Virus record (IMG/VR): IMGVR_UViG_3300031951_000024
Coordinates: 90,297-154,296 of that record
From: a virus
Length of the DNA stretch: 64,000 bases
Direction: 5' to 3' (one strand)
In this document: in pieces, positions 1 through 8,632 of the stretch
Layout: the number at the start of each line of letters is the position of its first letter
How positions within the stretch are numbered: position 1 is the first letter of the stretch
Position numbers and translations under genes: made by a program
Notes under the pieces: model-generated
Told to the model about the DNA's origin: nothing
Database searches by the model: none
The model's input: the letters and a program-made list of their open reading frames with translations, nothing else

Positions 1-314
1 TTGGTGGTACAAAATGGGTTGCTAGTATTATTTGTGGTAAAAAAGAACCAGAAAAATCAATAATAACAATTAAACCAGTAACTTGGCCCAATTTAAACGC
101 TACTTTGGACCCCAGTAAAGAGTATACTTTCTATACGGACCTTAAGGGTAATTACTATGACAAACAAGACCCATCAGGAACATTAAAAATATACGCTAAA
201 GGTATTTTTAGAAAGGGTTCACAAGGACCAATACTACAGAATGGTGATTTTTATGATTATGATAAAGAAGGTAATCAAACTGGTATTAGAAAAATTAAAG
301 ATGGTAAAATATAA
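1..314 (+). CDS. 5'-truncated hypothetical protein
   Basis: The reading frame is open from base 3 to the stop at 314, so the gene starts before the window; the Met at 105 is internal and not needed as a start. About 103 C-terminal residues are visible. They are polar and rich in Lys, Gly, Tyr and Asp, with aromatic-Gly alternation (LKGNYYDKQD, NGDFYDYDKEGNQTG) like a beta-rich repeat protein. No family is recognised. The gene runs in the same direction as the small genes that follow, with a 12-base gap. Confidence 0.6.
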   Translation, partial: GGTKWVASIICGKKEPEKSIITIKPVTWPNLNATLDPSKEYTFYTDLKGNYYDKQDPSGTLKIYAKGIFRKGSQGPILQNGDFYDYDKEGNQTGIRKIKDGKI

Positions 315-326
315 AAATAAAAAATT

Positions 327-572
327 ATGGCAATCACAAGTGAAAAAATTGAAGGAACAAAAATTTTAAATGAGGTTGAATCGTCAAATCTGGTAAGAAC
401 AGAATATGACGTTGAGACAAAGAAATTAATTGCAGAATTTAAAAATGGGATGAAGTATGAATATGAAGATGTTCCACACCAAACCTACACATCTTTTAGA
501 TCTGCAAAATCACAAGGAAATTTCTTTAACACAAGTATCTCAAAAGCTTTTAAATATAGAAAATTAAGTTAA
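327..572 (+). CDS. KTSC domain protein
   Basis: This 81-residue protein matches the KTSC pattern by eye: VESSNLVRTEYD near residue 17, an FKNGMKYEYEDVP core near residues 38-50, and a closing AKSQGNFFNTSI segment before an aromatic-basic tail. KTSC domains are short standalone or fused modules found in bacteria and phages, often near nucleic-acid genes; their biochemical role is not settled. The start is an ATG preceded by an A-rich stretch with no Shine-Dalgarno sequence. It sits between a truncated unknown gene and a nucleotidyltransferase gene in the same direction. The family call is fairly sure; the function is unknown. Confidence 0.75.
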   Translation: MAITSEKIEGTKILNEVESSNLVRTEYDVETKKLIAEFKNGMKYEYEDVPHQTYTSFRSAKSQGNFFNTSISKAFKYRKLS

Positions 573-585
573 TTAGAATTTCATA

Positions 586-593
586 TATTTATA
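586..593 (+). promoter_or_regulatory. candidate late promoter box TATTTATA
   Basis: An exact TATTTATA box lies 4 bases before the ATG at 598. It is one of the repeated TATTTAT(T/A) boxes in this window. If initiation is about 6 bases downstream, as for T4 late promoters, the transcript would start at or next to the ATG. Confidence 0.5.
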
Positions 594-597
594 TCAT

Positions 598-1335
598 ATG
601 GATAATTCGGAAATTTTAAAAAGTTTTGAAACCCAAAAAGAATTAAACCCAAAAATTTGGGAAAAGAAAGGTAAGAAATACGAAATGAATCAAGAAGTAA
701 GAGAAAAACTACTTGAGATTTCAAACCTATTTATTGATTTTTTAGGTGTTGATATTCTTGTAACTGACATAATTATGATTGGTTCATTAACAAATTATAA
801 TTGGTCAAAATTTTCCGACATTGATTTACACGTTGTTGTAAATTATTCCCAATTCCCAGAAAATACAAAAGATTTATATGTTGAGTTTTTTGATCTTAAA
901 AAAATAATCTTTAATCAAAAACATAATCTTAAAATGTTTGGATATGACGTTGAATGTTTTGTCCAGGATGAGAATGAAGTCACCTTTAGTTCCGGTGTTT
1001 ATTCAGTACTTTATGATATGTGGGTTAACGAACCTAAAAAAGAAGATATGAAAAACATTGACAAGGAATTAATTAAAGAAAAAGCAAAACAATGGATGAG
1101 AATAATTGATGGTGTTGTTGACAATATCAAAGATGAAACTCCGGATGAAATAAAAACAATTGTTAAAACATATAAAGAAAAACTTAAGAAGTTTAGAAAC
1201 TGCGGATTACAAAAAGGGGGTGAGATGTCGCTTGAAAATCTAGTCTTCAAATTACTCAGAAGAAATGGGTATATAGAAAAACTTTACAACTTACCAACTG
1301 AAATCATAGATAAGAAATTATCTATGAACCAATAA
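598..1335 (+). CDS. nucleotidyltransferase-fold protein
   Basis: This 245-residue protein carries a Pol-beta/MNT-type nucleotidyltransferase signature: a GS motif (MIGSLTNYNW, near residue 61) followed by the metal-binding SDIDLHVVV near residues 73-81. A further acidic position, VECFVQD near residue 120, could be the third carboxylate. The C-terminal third is helical, Lys-rich and of no recognised family. The family transfers nucleoside monophosphates to proteins, RNA or small molecules; the substrate here cannot be told. The ATG is almost touching a promoter-like box at 586-593. Similar genes are common accessory genes in T4-like phages. Confidence 0.7.
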   Translation: MDNSEILKSFETQKELNPKIWEKKGKKYEMNQEVREKLLEISNLFIDFLGVDILVTDIIMIGSLTNYNWSKFSDIDLHVVVNYSQFPENTKDLYVEFFDLKKIIFNQKHNLKMFGYDVECFVQDENEVTFSSGVYSVLYDMWVNEPKKEDMKNIDKELIKEKAKQWMRIIDGVVDNIKDETPDEIKTIVKTYKEKLKKFRNCGLQKGGEMSLENLVFKLLRRNGYIEKLYNLPTEIIDKKLSMNQ

Positions 1336-1370
1336 TTTAGTAAAAAACAAAATAATCTTAATATTTGATA

Positions 1371-1378
1371 TATTTATT
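1371..1378 (+). promoter_or_regulatory. candidate late promoter box TATTTATT
   Basis: An exact TATTTATT box lies 32 bases before the ATG at 1411, in the 75-base gap after the nucleotidyltransferase gene. It may drive the run of genes 1411-5735, which are overlapping or tightly spaced. Confidence 0.5.
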
Positions 1379-1410
1379 AAGAAAAAATAATTTATTCAAA
1401 ACAAAATACT

Positions 1411-2910
1411 ATGGGAGGACTTAGACCTATTGGAAGTGAAAAATTACAAGGAATGGATAAAATCCGTAGAATTATGGAAATTGCCAGATATAATGAAAGT
1501 ATTCCAACTCCAGTAAATGAAAATACAAGAACAGATTATACAGCAGAATTAGCTGATGGAAATGAATATTCAATTGTAAAAGAAAGACAAGGATATATAA
1601 TCAAAAGAACAATTTCAGAATCTGTAAACGATTATATTGAACCTATTCAGAATAGAAAATACTTTTCTTCGTATTCTGAAGCCCTTAAAAAATTAAATTT
1701 AATGGCAAAAGAATTTAATTCCCTTTACGGTAACGATGAAGGTATGTCGCTCTTTACTGAGCAAAAAAAAAAGTTTAAACTAAGGTTACCTGGAGGTAAA
1801 AAAACAGAAGAAACTCCAGCCCCTGAGTTACCACCACCACCTGCCGCAGAACCAATACCGGCACCTGCTCCAGCTCCAGATATGGCCGCAACACCACCAA
1901 TGGGAGATGAAATGGGGGGTGAGCTTCCTCCACCACCAGCAGGAGACGAAATGGGTGGTGAATTACCTGCTCCACCAACAGATGAGATGGAACCACCAAC
2001 AGATGAGATGGAACCACCAACAGATGAGGATATGCCAGAAGATGAAATGGACTTACCGGCCGATGAAGATATGCCAGAAGATGAAGGAGATAAAAAAGGA
2101 CCTTCACTTAAAACAATCCAAAAACTTACAGGTAAACTAGCTCAAAAAATCAGAAGTTACAACACAAAAGATGAAATGGATTCAAATGATGTGAAATACA
2201 TTGTGAATTCCATTTTATCTGCAATTGATGTTGATGTATTAGATGATGACGATCTTGAGGAAATAATTGATCGTCTTGAGGGTAACTACGAAGAAGACGA
2301 GGATGGTGATGAAGATATGGATATGGAAGATGAAGATATGGAAGAACCACAAATGCCATCAGATGAGGAGGAATTACCAACACCACCAGAAGCGCCAGAA
2401 GGTGGTGAAGTTGCCGAATATTTTGGTGGTGAAATGAGTGAAACTATGAATCTTGCACAAGGTATTAATAAATCTGTTGCATCACAATATACGAGTGCGA
2501 TGAAAAACGAATTACCTAAAGGTGATATGACAGAATACGGAATGCACGGAGCTAGAAAACCAAGACACACTTATGGCGATACTGGTGAGTTCAAACATTT
2601 TACACACGGAACATTTGGCGAGTCTGAAGTTGACAAGATTATTTCACAATATTTTAATGTTAATGAGGATGAAATTATCAAAGAAGAAAAACAAAGAATT
2701 ACAAAATTAGAAAAACTTGAAAAACAAAGAGAGTTAAACAAAAAAAATGTGCGTAACTTATCGGAATCTGTAGCTCAAGAAAGAGGGGCTCTTAAATTCC
2801 TTGAAAACCACCCAAATTATAAATTAATTGGTAAAACAAACAAAGGTAATTTAGTATTCAAAAATGGTATTGTTGAAACTAAAATAAACTTAAATGGTAA
2901 GCCTCTGTGA
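1411..2910 (+). CDS. acidic, Pro-rich hypothetical protein, possible virion or core component
   Basis: This 499-residue protein has a globular N-terminal part (about residues 1-120), then a low-complexity segment of Pro, Glu, Asp and Met (about 130-230) with repeats such as PPTDEMEPPTDE. A short helical domain follows (about 230-290), then a second acidic Met/Asp/Glu tract (about 290-340), and a Lys/Glu coiled-coil-like C-terminus with an NGIVETKINLNG end. Bias of this type is seen in prohead core and internal proteins, but no family is recognised. The N-terminal segment contains RIMEIAR, an (I/L)xE pattern like T4 prohead-protease sites. It overlaps the next gene at GTGA. Confidence 0.6.
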   Translation: MGGLRPIGSEKLQGMDKIRRIMEIARYNESIPTPVNENTRTDYTAELADGNEYSIVKERQGYIIKRTISESVNDYIEPIQNRKYFSSYSEALKKLNLMAKEFNSLYGNDEGMSLFTEQKKKFKLRLPGGKKTEETPAPELPPPPAAEPIPAPAPAPDMAATPPMGDEMGGELPPPPAGDEMGGELPAPPTDEMEPPTDEMEPPTDEDMPEDEMDLPADEDMPEDEGDKKGPSLKTIQKLTGKLAQKIRSYNTKDEMDSNDVKYIVNSILSAIDVDVLDDDDLEEIIDRLEGNYEEDEDGDEDMDMEDEDMEEPQMPSDEEELPTPPEAPEGGEVAEYFGGEMSETMNLAQGINKSVASQYTSAMKNELPKGDMTEYGMHGARKPRHTYGDTGEFKHFTHGTFGESEVDKIISQYFNVNEDEIIKEEKQRITKLEKLEKQRELNKKNVRNLSESVAQERGALKFLENHPNYKLIGKTNKGNLVFKNGIVETKINLNGKPL

Positions 2911-3314
2911 GTTATTTAATTTACATAAATGGTTTAGGATCAAATTACAAAGGTGAGAACATTTATGAATTTATTTTTTCTGACACCACAGAAGATATCT
3001 GGGGTGAAAACTGGGAAGCAAGACCTGCAAACGGTTATCCAAGTCCTCCGGATATTGAGCATGTAAAAAAGGTTGGTGTTTTAACAAATGGTGATGTAAC
3101 ACTTGAGCTAGTACAACAATCTGATGTTTTTTCCGTTCAAGACTCAATTGATGATGTTATTGCTCTTGGATGGGAGAAGGAAGATGAAATTGATTTTTCT
3201 TTGGTTAAACGTCTTGTTTTTAGATATGGTGACCAAGAACAAATAGTTAAAGATAAATTATATGAGAGAGATCTTGTATTAGAGTTTGAAAAAAAAATGG
3301 TGTATGAAAACTAA
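2907..3314 (+). CDS. hypothetical protein, GTG start
   Basis: This 135-residue acidic protein starts at a GTG that overlaps the upstream stop (GTGA), indicating translational coupling. The sequence is rich in aromatic and acidic residues (YLIYINGLGSNYKGENIYEF; EDIWGENWEARPANGYPSPP) and ends in a short helix. No family is recognised. Its place between unknowns just upstream of the fibre locus suggests a structural or assembly role, which is inference from position only. Confidence 0.65.
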   Translation: MSYLIYINGLGSNYKGENIYEFIFSDTTEDIWGENWEARPANGYPSPPDIEHVKKVGVLTNGDVTLELVQQSDVFSVQDSIDDVIALGWEKEDEIDFSLVKRLVFRYGDQEQIVKDKLYERDLVLEFEKKMVYEN

Positions 3315-4455
3315 AAAGGATATTAAAATTTTATTTGAAAATGGGCTTACATTTTCAACAATTAAAAATCTAACACCAAACCAAGTTAAGGTTTTGGTTG
3401 AGAAGTTTACAAAGAAAGATGAACCGACTGAAGCGTTCCAAGTCACAAATGTTCCGGCAATGAAAAAAGTAACAGGTACTGTTGAAGATTTAAAGAAAAC
3501 AGGTTTAAAGGTTGATGGTGAGGTTAGCATTGACCCTTCAACAGGTCTTGTAACTGCAATAACAAAAGAAGGTGAGATGAGTGAAGAATCACAAGAACTT
3601 GATGAAAAATTTGCATCAAAGGCGCAACAAAAATTGTTTTTTGTTAAATGTGGTAATGGTAAAACAAAAGAACAAAAAAAATGGTGTAAATTAAGAGATG
3701 AATTTGCAAGTTCTACAACAAAAAAAGACTACAAAAAAATGTCAGAAAAATTACACCCAGAAAAAACTGTTCCAGTTAAAAAAAGAAAAAGTATTAAAGA
3801 AGAGGAATATGAAAAGTTCCTTGAAAATAGAATTGTTAGTTTAATTGAAAGACACACAGATCCAGAAATGACAAAAGGGGAACTTATCCAAACAATTATG
3901 GAAAAAGTTAATAAGTCAGAAAACTTCGTGTTGAGAAACCCAAAAAAGAATACTATGTTTCAACCAAAAGGTAAAATGACAAAACCAATTGGTAATTTAT
4001 ATTCAATTTCTGGTGAAATGAAAGAAGACACAAAAGAAAAGGAAAGAACAAAAACAAGACCTGACACTGACAAAAAAGAGAAAGATAAAGGTAGAGAAAG
4101 AAAGAATCCTTTTGAGCCAAAACATAATCCAAAACCGAAAGCTGGTGATACAAAAGAAAAAGAAAGAACAAAACCAGATACAGATACAGACAAAAAAGAA
4201 AAGGATAAAGGTAGAGAAAGAAAAAATCCTTTTGAACCAAAACACAACCCAAAACCAAAAGCAAAATCTGATGAGTTAAAAGAAATGTATGGGACAGAAA
4301 CAGCTCCGACTCCAGTTAAAAAACCCGGAACTAAAGAAAAGTCACCAGGAAAGGGAACCCCTTTCCAACCAAAACATAATCCAAAACCAAAAGCCGGTAA
4401 ATCAAATATACCATCTTGGTTATCTTGGAATAAACTTGGAGTTAAATTAAAATAA
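3304..4455 (+). CDS. Lys-rich repeat protein with SKAQQ motif
   Basis: The start chosen is the ATG at 3304 (MKTKKDIKILFENG), which overlaps the previous gene by 11 bases; an in-frame ATG at 3286 is also possible. The protein has about 383 residues. The middle contains FASKAQQKLFFVKCGNGK, resembling a short Ser-Lys-Ala-Gln-Gln motif seen in small phage proteins, followed by a basic Cys-containing stretch. The second half holds two nearly identical units of about 40 residues (KEKERTK...KKEKDKGRERKNPFEPKHNPKPKA) and a partial third copy. It is strongly basic and could bind DNA or the acidic neighbour. The function is unknown. Confidence 0.6.
   Translation: MKTKKDIKILFENGLTFSTIKNLTPNQVKVLVEKFTKKDEPTEAFQVTNVPAMKKVTGTVEDLKKTGLKVDGEVSIDPSTGLVTAITKEGEMSEESQELDEKFASKAQQKLFFVKCGNGKTKEQKKWCKLRDEFASSTTKKDYKKMSEKLHPEKTVPVKKRKSIKEEEYEKFLENRIVSLIERHTDPEMTKGELIQTIMEKVNKSENFVLRNPKKNTMFQPKGKMTKPIGNLYSISGEMKEDTKEKERTKTRPDTDKKEKDKGRERKNPFEPKHNPKPKAGDTKEKERTKPDTDTDKKEKDKGRERKNPFEPKHNPKPKAKSDELKEMYGTETAPTPVKKPGTKEKSPGKGTPFQPKHNPKPKAGKSNIPSWLSWNKLGVKLK
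4027..4263 (+). repeat. two direct tandem repeats of about 120 bp
   Basis: Two adjacent coding units, about 4027-4146 (120 bp) and 4147-4263 (117 bp), are nearly identical and encode the same Lys/Glu/Arg-rich segment ending NPFEPKHNPKPKA. A degenerate third end-fragment (PFQPKHNPKPKAG) is encoded at about 4360-4401. All keep the reading frame, so copy number could vary without breaking the gene. Confidence 0.85.
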
Positions 4456-4460
4456 ATAAA

Positions 4461-5735
4461 ATGGCAAAGTTAAACGACAGACAAATTAAAAATCTAATAA
4501 GAAGAAATTTAAATGAAGCTCCAATTGATTACGAAGGACCAGAAAGAATGGACCCAAGTATTGAAAGAAAAATATTAGGTAAAGAAACACCATATTCTTC
4601 TCATCCCGGTATGCCAAGAATGGATAGAGATTTTATTGAACTTGTTGCCTCAAGAAGATTTAAGGATACTGTTACAAAATTAAAAACAATACTCCAAAGA
4701 ACAACTGGTAAAACAACTCAGTTAACAACTGGAAATCCACTAATGAATTTATTAATGCTTGTTTCACAAGCAATTAGTCAAACATCAAGAATGGAGTCTA
4801 GACACAAAGCGGACCTTGAGAAAATGGCTGTTGATTTAGTTAAAAAACAATTAGGGGTTCCTGAAGGTCAGTTACAATTTGATGCAAAACTTGTTGGTAT
4901 GGGTCAAAGTGAGTCGGCTCAAAAAATGAGAAGAGAATCTGAAAAACCATCAAGAGAAGAAATGACACAAGCTTTTAAAAATGCTCAAGAGAATCAAAAT
5001 GATGTTGAGGCGTTTTTGGATGCTATGGATAATTTTGATATGGAAAAAAATAAGAGACGAATGATTAATGCTCTTATTGGTGGTGCAGCAAAAAAAGGTC
5101 AATATATGTATCATTTAGTTTCTGAAAAACTAGATGAAATAGATCCAGATTTAATTGAGTACTATAGTTTATCAACAGCAATTATTGACCACTTATACTG
5201 GTTGTATCCGGAAGAAACAATAGAGGCTATGTCTGGAGAAGGAGGTAGTGAAGCCGGTACTTCTGAAATTGACGCATCAACAAATCCACCAACAGTAATT
5301 GCAAGAGGAATTAATTTCCCAACACTTGTTCACGAACTTGTTAAAGGTGTTTATGAAGTTCTTGGGACTCAAGGATTACCTGACGACCCAAGACAAGCTG
5401 AAATGGTTATGGCATCCGAAGATACAGTTCCAGCTGAAGCCTGGGATTTAAGATTAGGGCCAGTATTTTGGGAGTTACTTCAAAGAGCATACCCAATTGA
5501 TCTTTTAAGTGATGAGGACCAAAGACACATTCAATTATATCTTTTTAGTAAAATTAGTACTATGTCAGCACAAGAATTTTTCCAACTATTCAAAGATGTT
5601 TTAGCGGAAAAACAAGCTGGTATGGATAAGATACAAAGAATGGTTAATGAACTTGTCGCAGAATTAGAACAAAACGATGATGAGGAAGATGAGGACGAAG
5701 ATGAAGATGATATTCTTTCACAATTAGGATTATAA
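4461..5735 (+). CDS. hypothetical protein with acidic tail, possible packaged virion protein
   Basis: This 424-residue, mostly helical protein lies 5 bases after the previous gene. It opens with a basic amphipathic segment ending in NLNEAP (about residues 16-21), which fits the (I/L)xE|A rule of T4 prohead-protease sites and suggests an N-terminal capsid-targeting peptide. The middle contains helical segments (IDHLYWLYPEETIEAM; FPTLVHELVKGVYEVLG). The last 20 residues are almost all Asp and Glu, ending ILSQLGL. No enzyme motif is visible. A strong terminator follows, so it closes the first transcription unit. Confidence 0.65.
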   Translation: MAKLNDRQIKNLIRRNLNEAPIDYEGPERMDPSIERKILGKETPYSSHPGMPRMDRDFIELVASRRFKDTVTKLKTILQRTTGKTTQLTTGNPLMNLLMLVSQAISQTSRMESRHKADLEKMAVDLVKKQLGVPEGQLQFDAKLVGMGQSESAQKMRRESEKPSREEMTQAFKNAQENQNDVEAFLDAMDNFDMEKNKRRMINALIGGAAKKGQYMYHLVSEKLDEIDPDLIEYYSLSTAIIDHLYWLYPEETIEAMSGEGGSEAGTSEIDASTNPPTVIARGINFPTLVHELVKGVYEVLGTQGLPDDPRQAEMVMASEDTVPAEAWDLRLGPVFWELLQRAYPIDLLSDEDQRHIQLYLFSKISTMSAQEFFQLFKDVLAEKQAGMDKIQRMVNELVAELEQNDDEEDEDEDEDDILSQLGL

Positions 5736-5755
5736 AATAATGTCTATTTAATTTA

Positions 5756-5795
5756 AAAACCCCCTTTTATAAAAAAATTGGGGGTTTTGTTTTTT
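5756..5795 (+). terminator. rho-independent terminator
   Basis: The arms AAAACCCCC (5756-5764) and GGGGGTTTT (5780-5788) pair perfectly, with a run of T after the stem. It separates the 1.4-5.7 kb genes from the fibre locus. Confidence 0.9.
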
Positions 5796-5822
5796 GGGGA
5801 ATCAAAAACATAACTTAAAGTA

Positions 5823-5830
5823 TATTTATC
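5823..5830 (+). promoter_or_regulatory. candidate late promoter box TATTTATC
   Basis: This is a 7-of-8 match to the TATTTAT(T/A) box, 11 bases before the ATG at 5842 and directly after the terminator. Its placement supports the ATG at 5842 rather than an upstream in-frame TTG. Confidence 0.45.
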
Positions 5831-5841
5831 AAATAAAAACT

Positions 5842-7914
5842 ATGCCCAACTTAAATAAAAGAATAGTTGACTTACCATTAATTTTAGCAAATGATATTTC
5901 ATCACTTGATGTTCTACCAATAGTTAATGTTGAAGCAGATGTAACAAACAAAGTAACTATTGGTGAGTTAGCCAATTACTTTGATTCAAGCGATACTTTT
6001 TTAACCGGGGTAACATATAATACTTTAGAGGATAATCTAACATTATCTTTAAACAACGGAACAAGTTTATCTGCCGATATTCCAAGATATAATAGATGGT
6101 TTATTCCATCGGGACAAACATATATAATTGAAAATAATTTCCAAAGTTTTATATATGGTGATTTAATCGTTGAGGGTACATTGGACTTAGAACCTGAAGG
6201 CCAACTAATTGTATTAAATGGTAATATAATTTTAAGTGGCGGGTCCATTATAGGTTCCGGAACAACATATTTAATTGATTTACCAGAGAATGATATTTAT
6301 GTAACTTCAGGAACTTTTAATCCCGGAACAAAATTAATTACTTTTTCTGGAAATACTGGATTTGTTCCATTTAATGTTGATTTAAGTTCGTTATCAACAG
6401 ATAATTTTTATTTAACTGCCGGAACATATAATTCATTAAGTGAAAGTATTGATTTTGTTGGTAATGATTTGGTGACTAACTTTTCTGTTGACGTTAGTCA
6501 ATTACTTGACGATACAAACACCTACACAACTGGTGCAACACTTAATGGTACAATTGTTGAGTTTAATAGGAATGATTTGACAAATGCATATTCTGTTGAT
6601 TTAGCACCACTTAAATTTACCGGAAACACAATATCTGAATGTATTGCGGATATATACGTATCAAATTTACACGCCTGTTCACCATTAAATATTAATCCAG
6701 GCGACGAAGGTAATGTTAATTTTGGCTCAACAAACCAAGTATCAATAGAATTACCATCTGGAAAAGTAGTCACACAAGATTTGCAAATTGTAAATGGGGC
6801 TAATAGTGGATATGTTTTAACATCAGATGTGAGTGGTAACGCTAGTTGGCAAGCCCCGTTTAATACTAATTTATATAATTCTGATGGCACATTAACTGGT
6901 AGTAGAACTGTTACTATGAATGGAAATAATTTAAGTTTCCAATCAAATGGTTCTGGTGCAAACATAATTAATTTTTATGGTGAAGGTAATACTTCAGCGT
7001 CAAGAACTTATTTTGAAATTGCTCAAAGAAAAAATGGGGCGTTTTCAACATCAGTATTTTTCTCAACGTTTTCACCAGACTATACCGCAAGTTTATGGGG
7101 TTCTTATTTTGCTGGTAGTTCAATGCTATCTTCATATCACGAAAATGCCGGTGGCGGTAATGGTAATTTATATTTTGACCTTTCTCACTATTCTGGAACC
7201 TTAAGTGGTAAACACTTTGCTTGGCATGCGGCACCAGTATTAACAGCTAGAGGTCTCAATACCGAAATGATGCGCCTTGAGGTTATTAGTGATGGTAATG
7301 GTTATTTAGGTCTTGGGACTAAAGGAGTTCCTCAACAAAGACTACACGTAAGTGGAAATACAAGAGTTGATGGTAATTTATATGTTAATGGGAACTCAAT
7401 ATTTTCTGGTCAAACAACAGACGTTGTTAAAATTTATGGCTCCGGAACGACAACACCAATATTTACAATTCAAGGATCAAGTGGTGAGTTATTTAGTGTT
7501 ACAGATAGTTTAATTGGTTCATTATTTAGTGTTAACGATATTTCTGGTCTACCAGTACTTGAAGCCTTTAGTGATAATACGATATTAATGGGTAGTTACC
7601 AAGCACCATCACTAAATACTACAAGTAAAAAGACCGCAAACGCCGGAACTACAACAATATACTCAATTCCTACAAGCGCATACACCGGAGCTTTCTTTGA
7701 TTACACAGTTAATGATGGTACCAATTTGAGAGCCGGAAACATTATGTCAATATGGAGTGGAACTTCAGTTAATTTTACAGAAACAACAACAACCGATTTT
7801 GGAAACACAAGTGGTATAACATTTAATATGGTTGTGAGTAGTGGTAATGCGATATTAGAGACATCAGCCGTAACATCAAGCTGGGTTGTTAAAACAATAA
7901 TAAGAAGTATATAA
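5842..7914 (+). CDS. tail fibre / receptor-binding structural protein
   Basis: The start chosen is the ATG at 5842 (MPNLNKRIVDLP), because the box at 5823-5830 lies between it and an upstream in-frame TTG. The protein has about 690 residues, rich in Gly, Ser, Thr and Asn with little charge, as in trimeric beta-structured fibres. Visible modules include repeated YLTAGTYNSLSESIDFVGND-type units (about residues 50-250), an SGYVLTSDVSGNASWQAPF segment typical of phage fibre and adhesin proteins, and an LHVSGNTRVDGNLYVNGNS stalk motif. It ends in a beta-rich C-terminal domain. It is first in the adhesin locus. The fibre assignment rests on composition and motifs. Confidence 0.75.
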   Translation: MPNLNKRIVDLPLILANDISSLDVLPIVNVEADVTNKVTIGELANYFDSSDTFLTGVTYNTLEDNLTLSLNNGTSLSADIPRYNRWFIPSGQTYIIENNFQSFIYGDLIVEGTLDLEPEGQLIVLNGNIILSGGSIIGSGTTYLIDLPENDIYVTSGTFNPGTKLITFSGNTGFVPFNVDLSSLSTDNFYLTAGTYNSLSESIDFVGNDLVTNFSVDVSQLLDDTNTYTTGATLNGTIVEFNRNDLTNAYSVDLAPLKFTGNTISECIADIYVSNLHACSPLNINPGDEGNVNFGSTNQVSIELPSGKVVTQDLQIVNGANSGYVLTSDVSGNASWQAPFNTNLYNSDGTLTGSRTVTMNGNNLSFQSNGSGANIINFYGEGNTSASRTYFEIAQRKNGAFSTSVFFSTFSPDYTASLWGSYFAGSSMLSSYHENAGGGNGNLYFDLSHYSGTLSGKHFAWHAAPVLTARGLNTEMMRLEVISDGNGYLGLGTKGVPQQRLHVSGNTRVDGNLYVNGNSIFSGQTTDVVKIYGSGTTTPIFTIQGSSGELFSVTDSLIGSLFSVNDISGLPVLEAFSDNTILMGSYQAPSLNTTSKKTANAGTTTIYSIPTSAYTGAFFDYTVNDGTNLRAGNIMSIWSGTSVNFTETTTTDFGNTSGITFNMVVSSGNAILETSAVTSSWVVKTIIRSI

Positions 7915-7915
7915 T

Positions 7916-8632
7916 ATGAGTTTTAATTTTTCACCAAAAATTGTTACGGATGGGTTAGTATTATATTTAGATGCTGCCAATACTAAATCATTTATTAGTG
8001 GTAGTACAACATGGAATGACATATCAAAAAATAAAAACGATGGTACCTTAATTAATGGACCAACTTTTAATCCCAATAATATGGGTAGTATAGTGTTTGA
8101 TGGGTTAAACGATTATGTAAATTGTGGTAAGAATAGTTCCATTCTTTTTTTAAATAATAGTCCGTATACACTTTCTGTTTTTACTAAAATTGTGAATTTT
8201 AAATCAACATACCCTTCTTGGATAAGAAGAGAAGACTTTATTAGTGGTGTTAGAAATGGTTATAATTTATTATACACAATAGAAGGTCAACCATCAGATC
8301 AGGTTTATATTTACACAGAGAGATTCTCAACCGCTGGTTCAAGTGGTACAGGGGCAAATGTAAGTCGTAGTTCTATACAAGGTTCTTGGGTATATATTTC
8401 ATCAACTTATGATGGGTCAACACTTAAAATGTATTTAAATGGTGAATTATTAAGTCAAACCACATCATTAGGTAATATAATCAATATAACATCTAATTTT
8501 TTAATAGGGTTCCCTGGGTTTATAAATTATAATAACTGTAACATTGCAACTGTTAATATCTATAATAGGGACCTTAGTTTAAGTGAATTAAAACAAAATT
8601 ATAACACTTTAAAAACAAGATTCGGATTATGA
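7916..8632 (+). CDS. LamG-like lectin-fold protein 1
   Basis: This 238-residue protein is a single concanavalin A-like (LamG) jelly-roll domain. It opens with GLVLYLDAANTKSFISGSTTWNDISKNKNDGTL, of which the key parts are LYLDAAN and W-D-S-N-G-L. It then has SIVFDGLNDYVNCG, a central YTLSVFTKI strand, WVYISSTYDG and the closing NGELLS...NYNTLKTRFGL signature. LamG domains bind glycans or proteins. It starts 1 base after the fibre gene and overlaps the next paralogue by ATGA, so it is translated as part of a tandem array, presumably as a fibre-associated or decoration lectin. Confidence 0.85.
   Translation: MSFNFSPKIVTDGLVLYLDAANTKSFISGSTTWNDISKNKNDGTLINGPTFNPNNMGSIVFDGLNDYVNCGKNSSILFLNNSPYTLSVFTKIVNFKSTYPSWIRREDFISGVRNGYNLLYTIEGQPSDQVYIYTERFSTAGSSGTGANVSRSSIQGSWVYISSTYDGSTLKMYLNGELLSQTTSLGNIINITSNFLIGFPGFINYNNCNIATVNIYNRDLSLSELKQNYNTLKTRFGL

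Noticed and set aside
3953-4264. Overlapping minus-strand open frames opposite the tandem repeats
   Set aside because: They are Phe/Leu/Ser-rich mirror images of the Lys/Glu-rich gene on the plus strand and have no promoter or independent signal.
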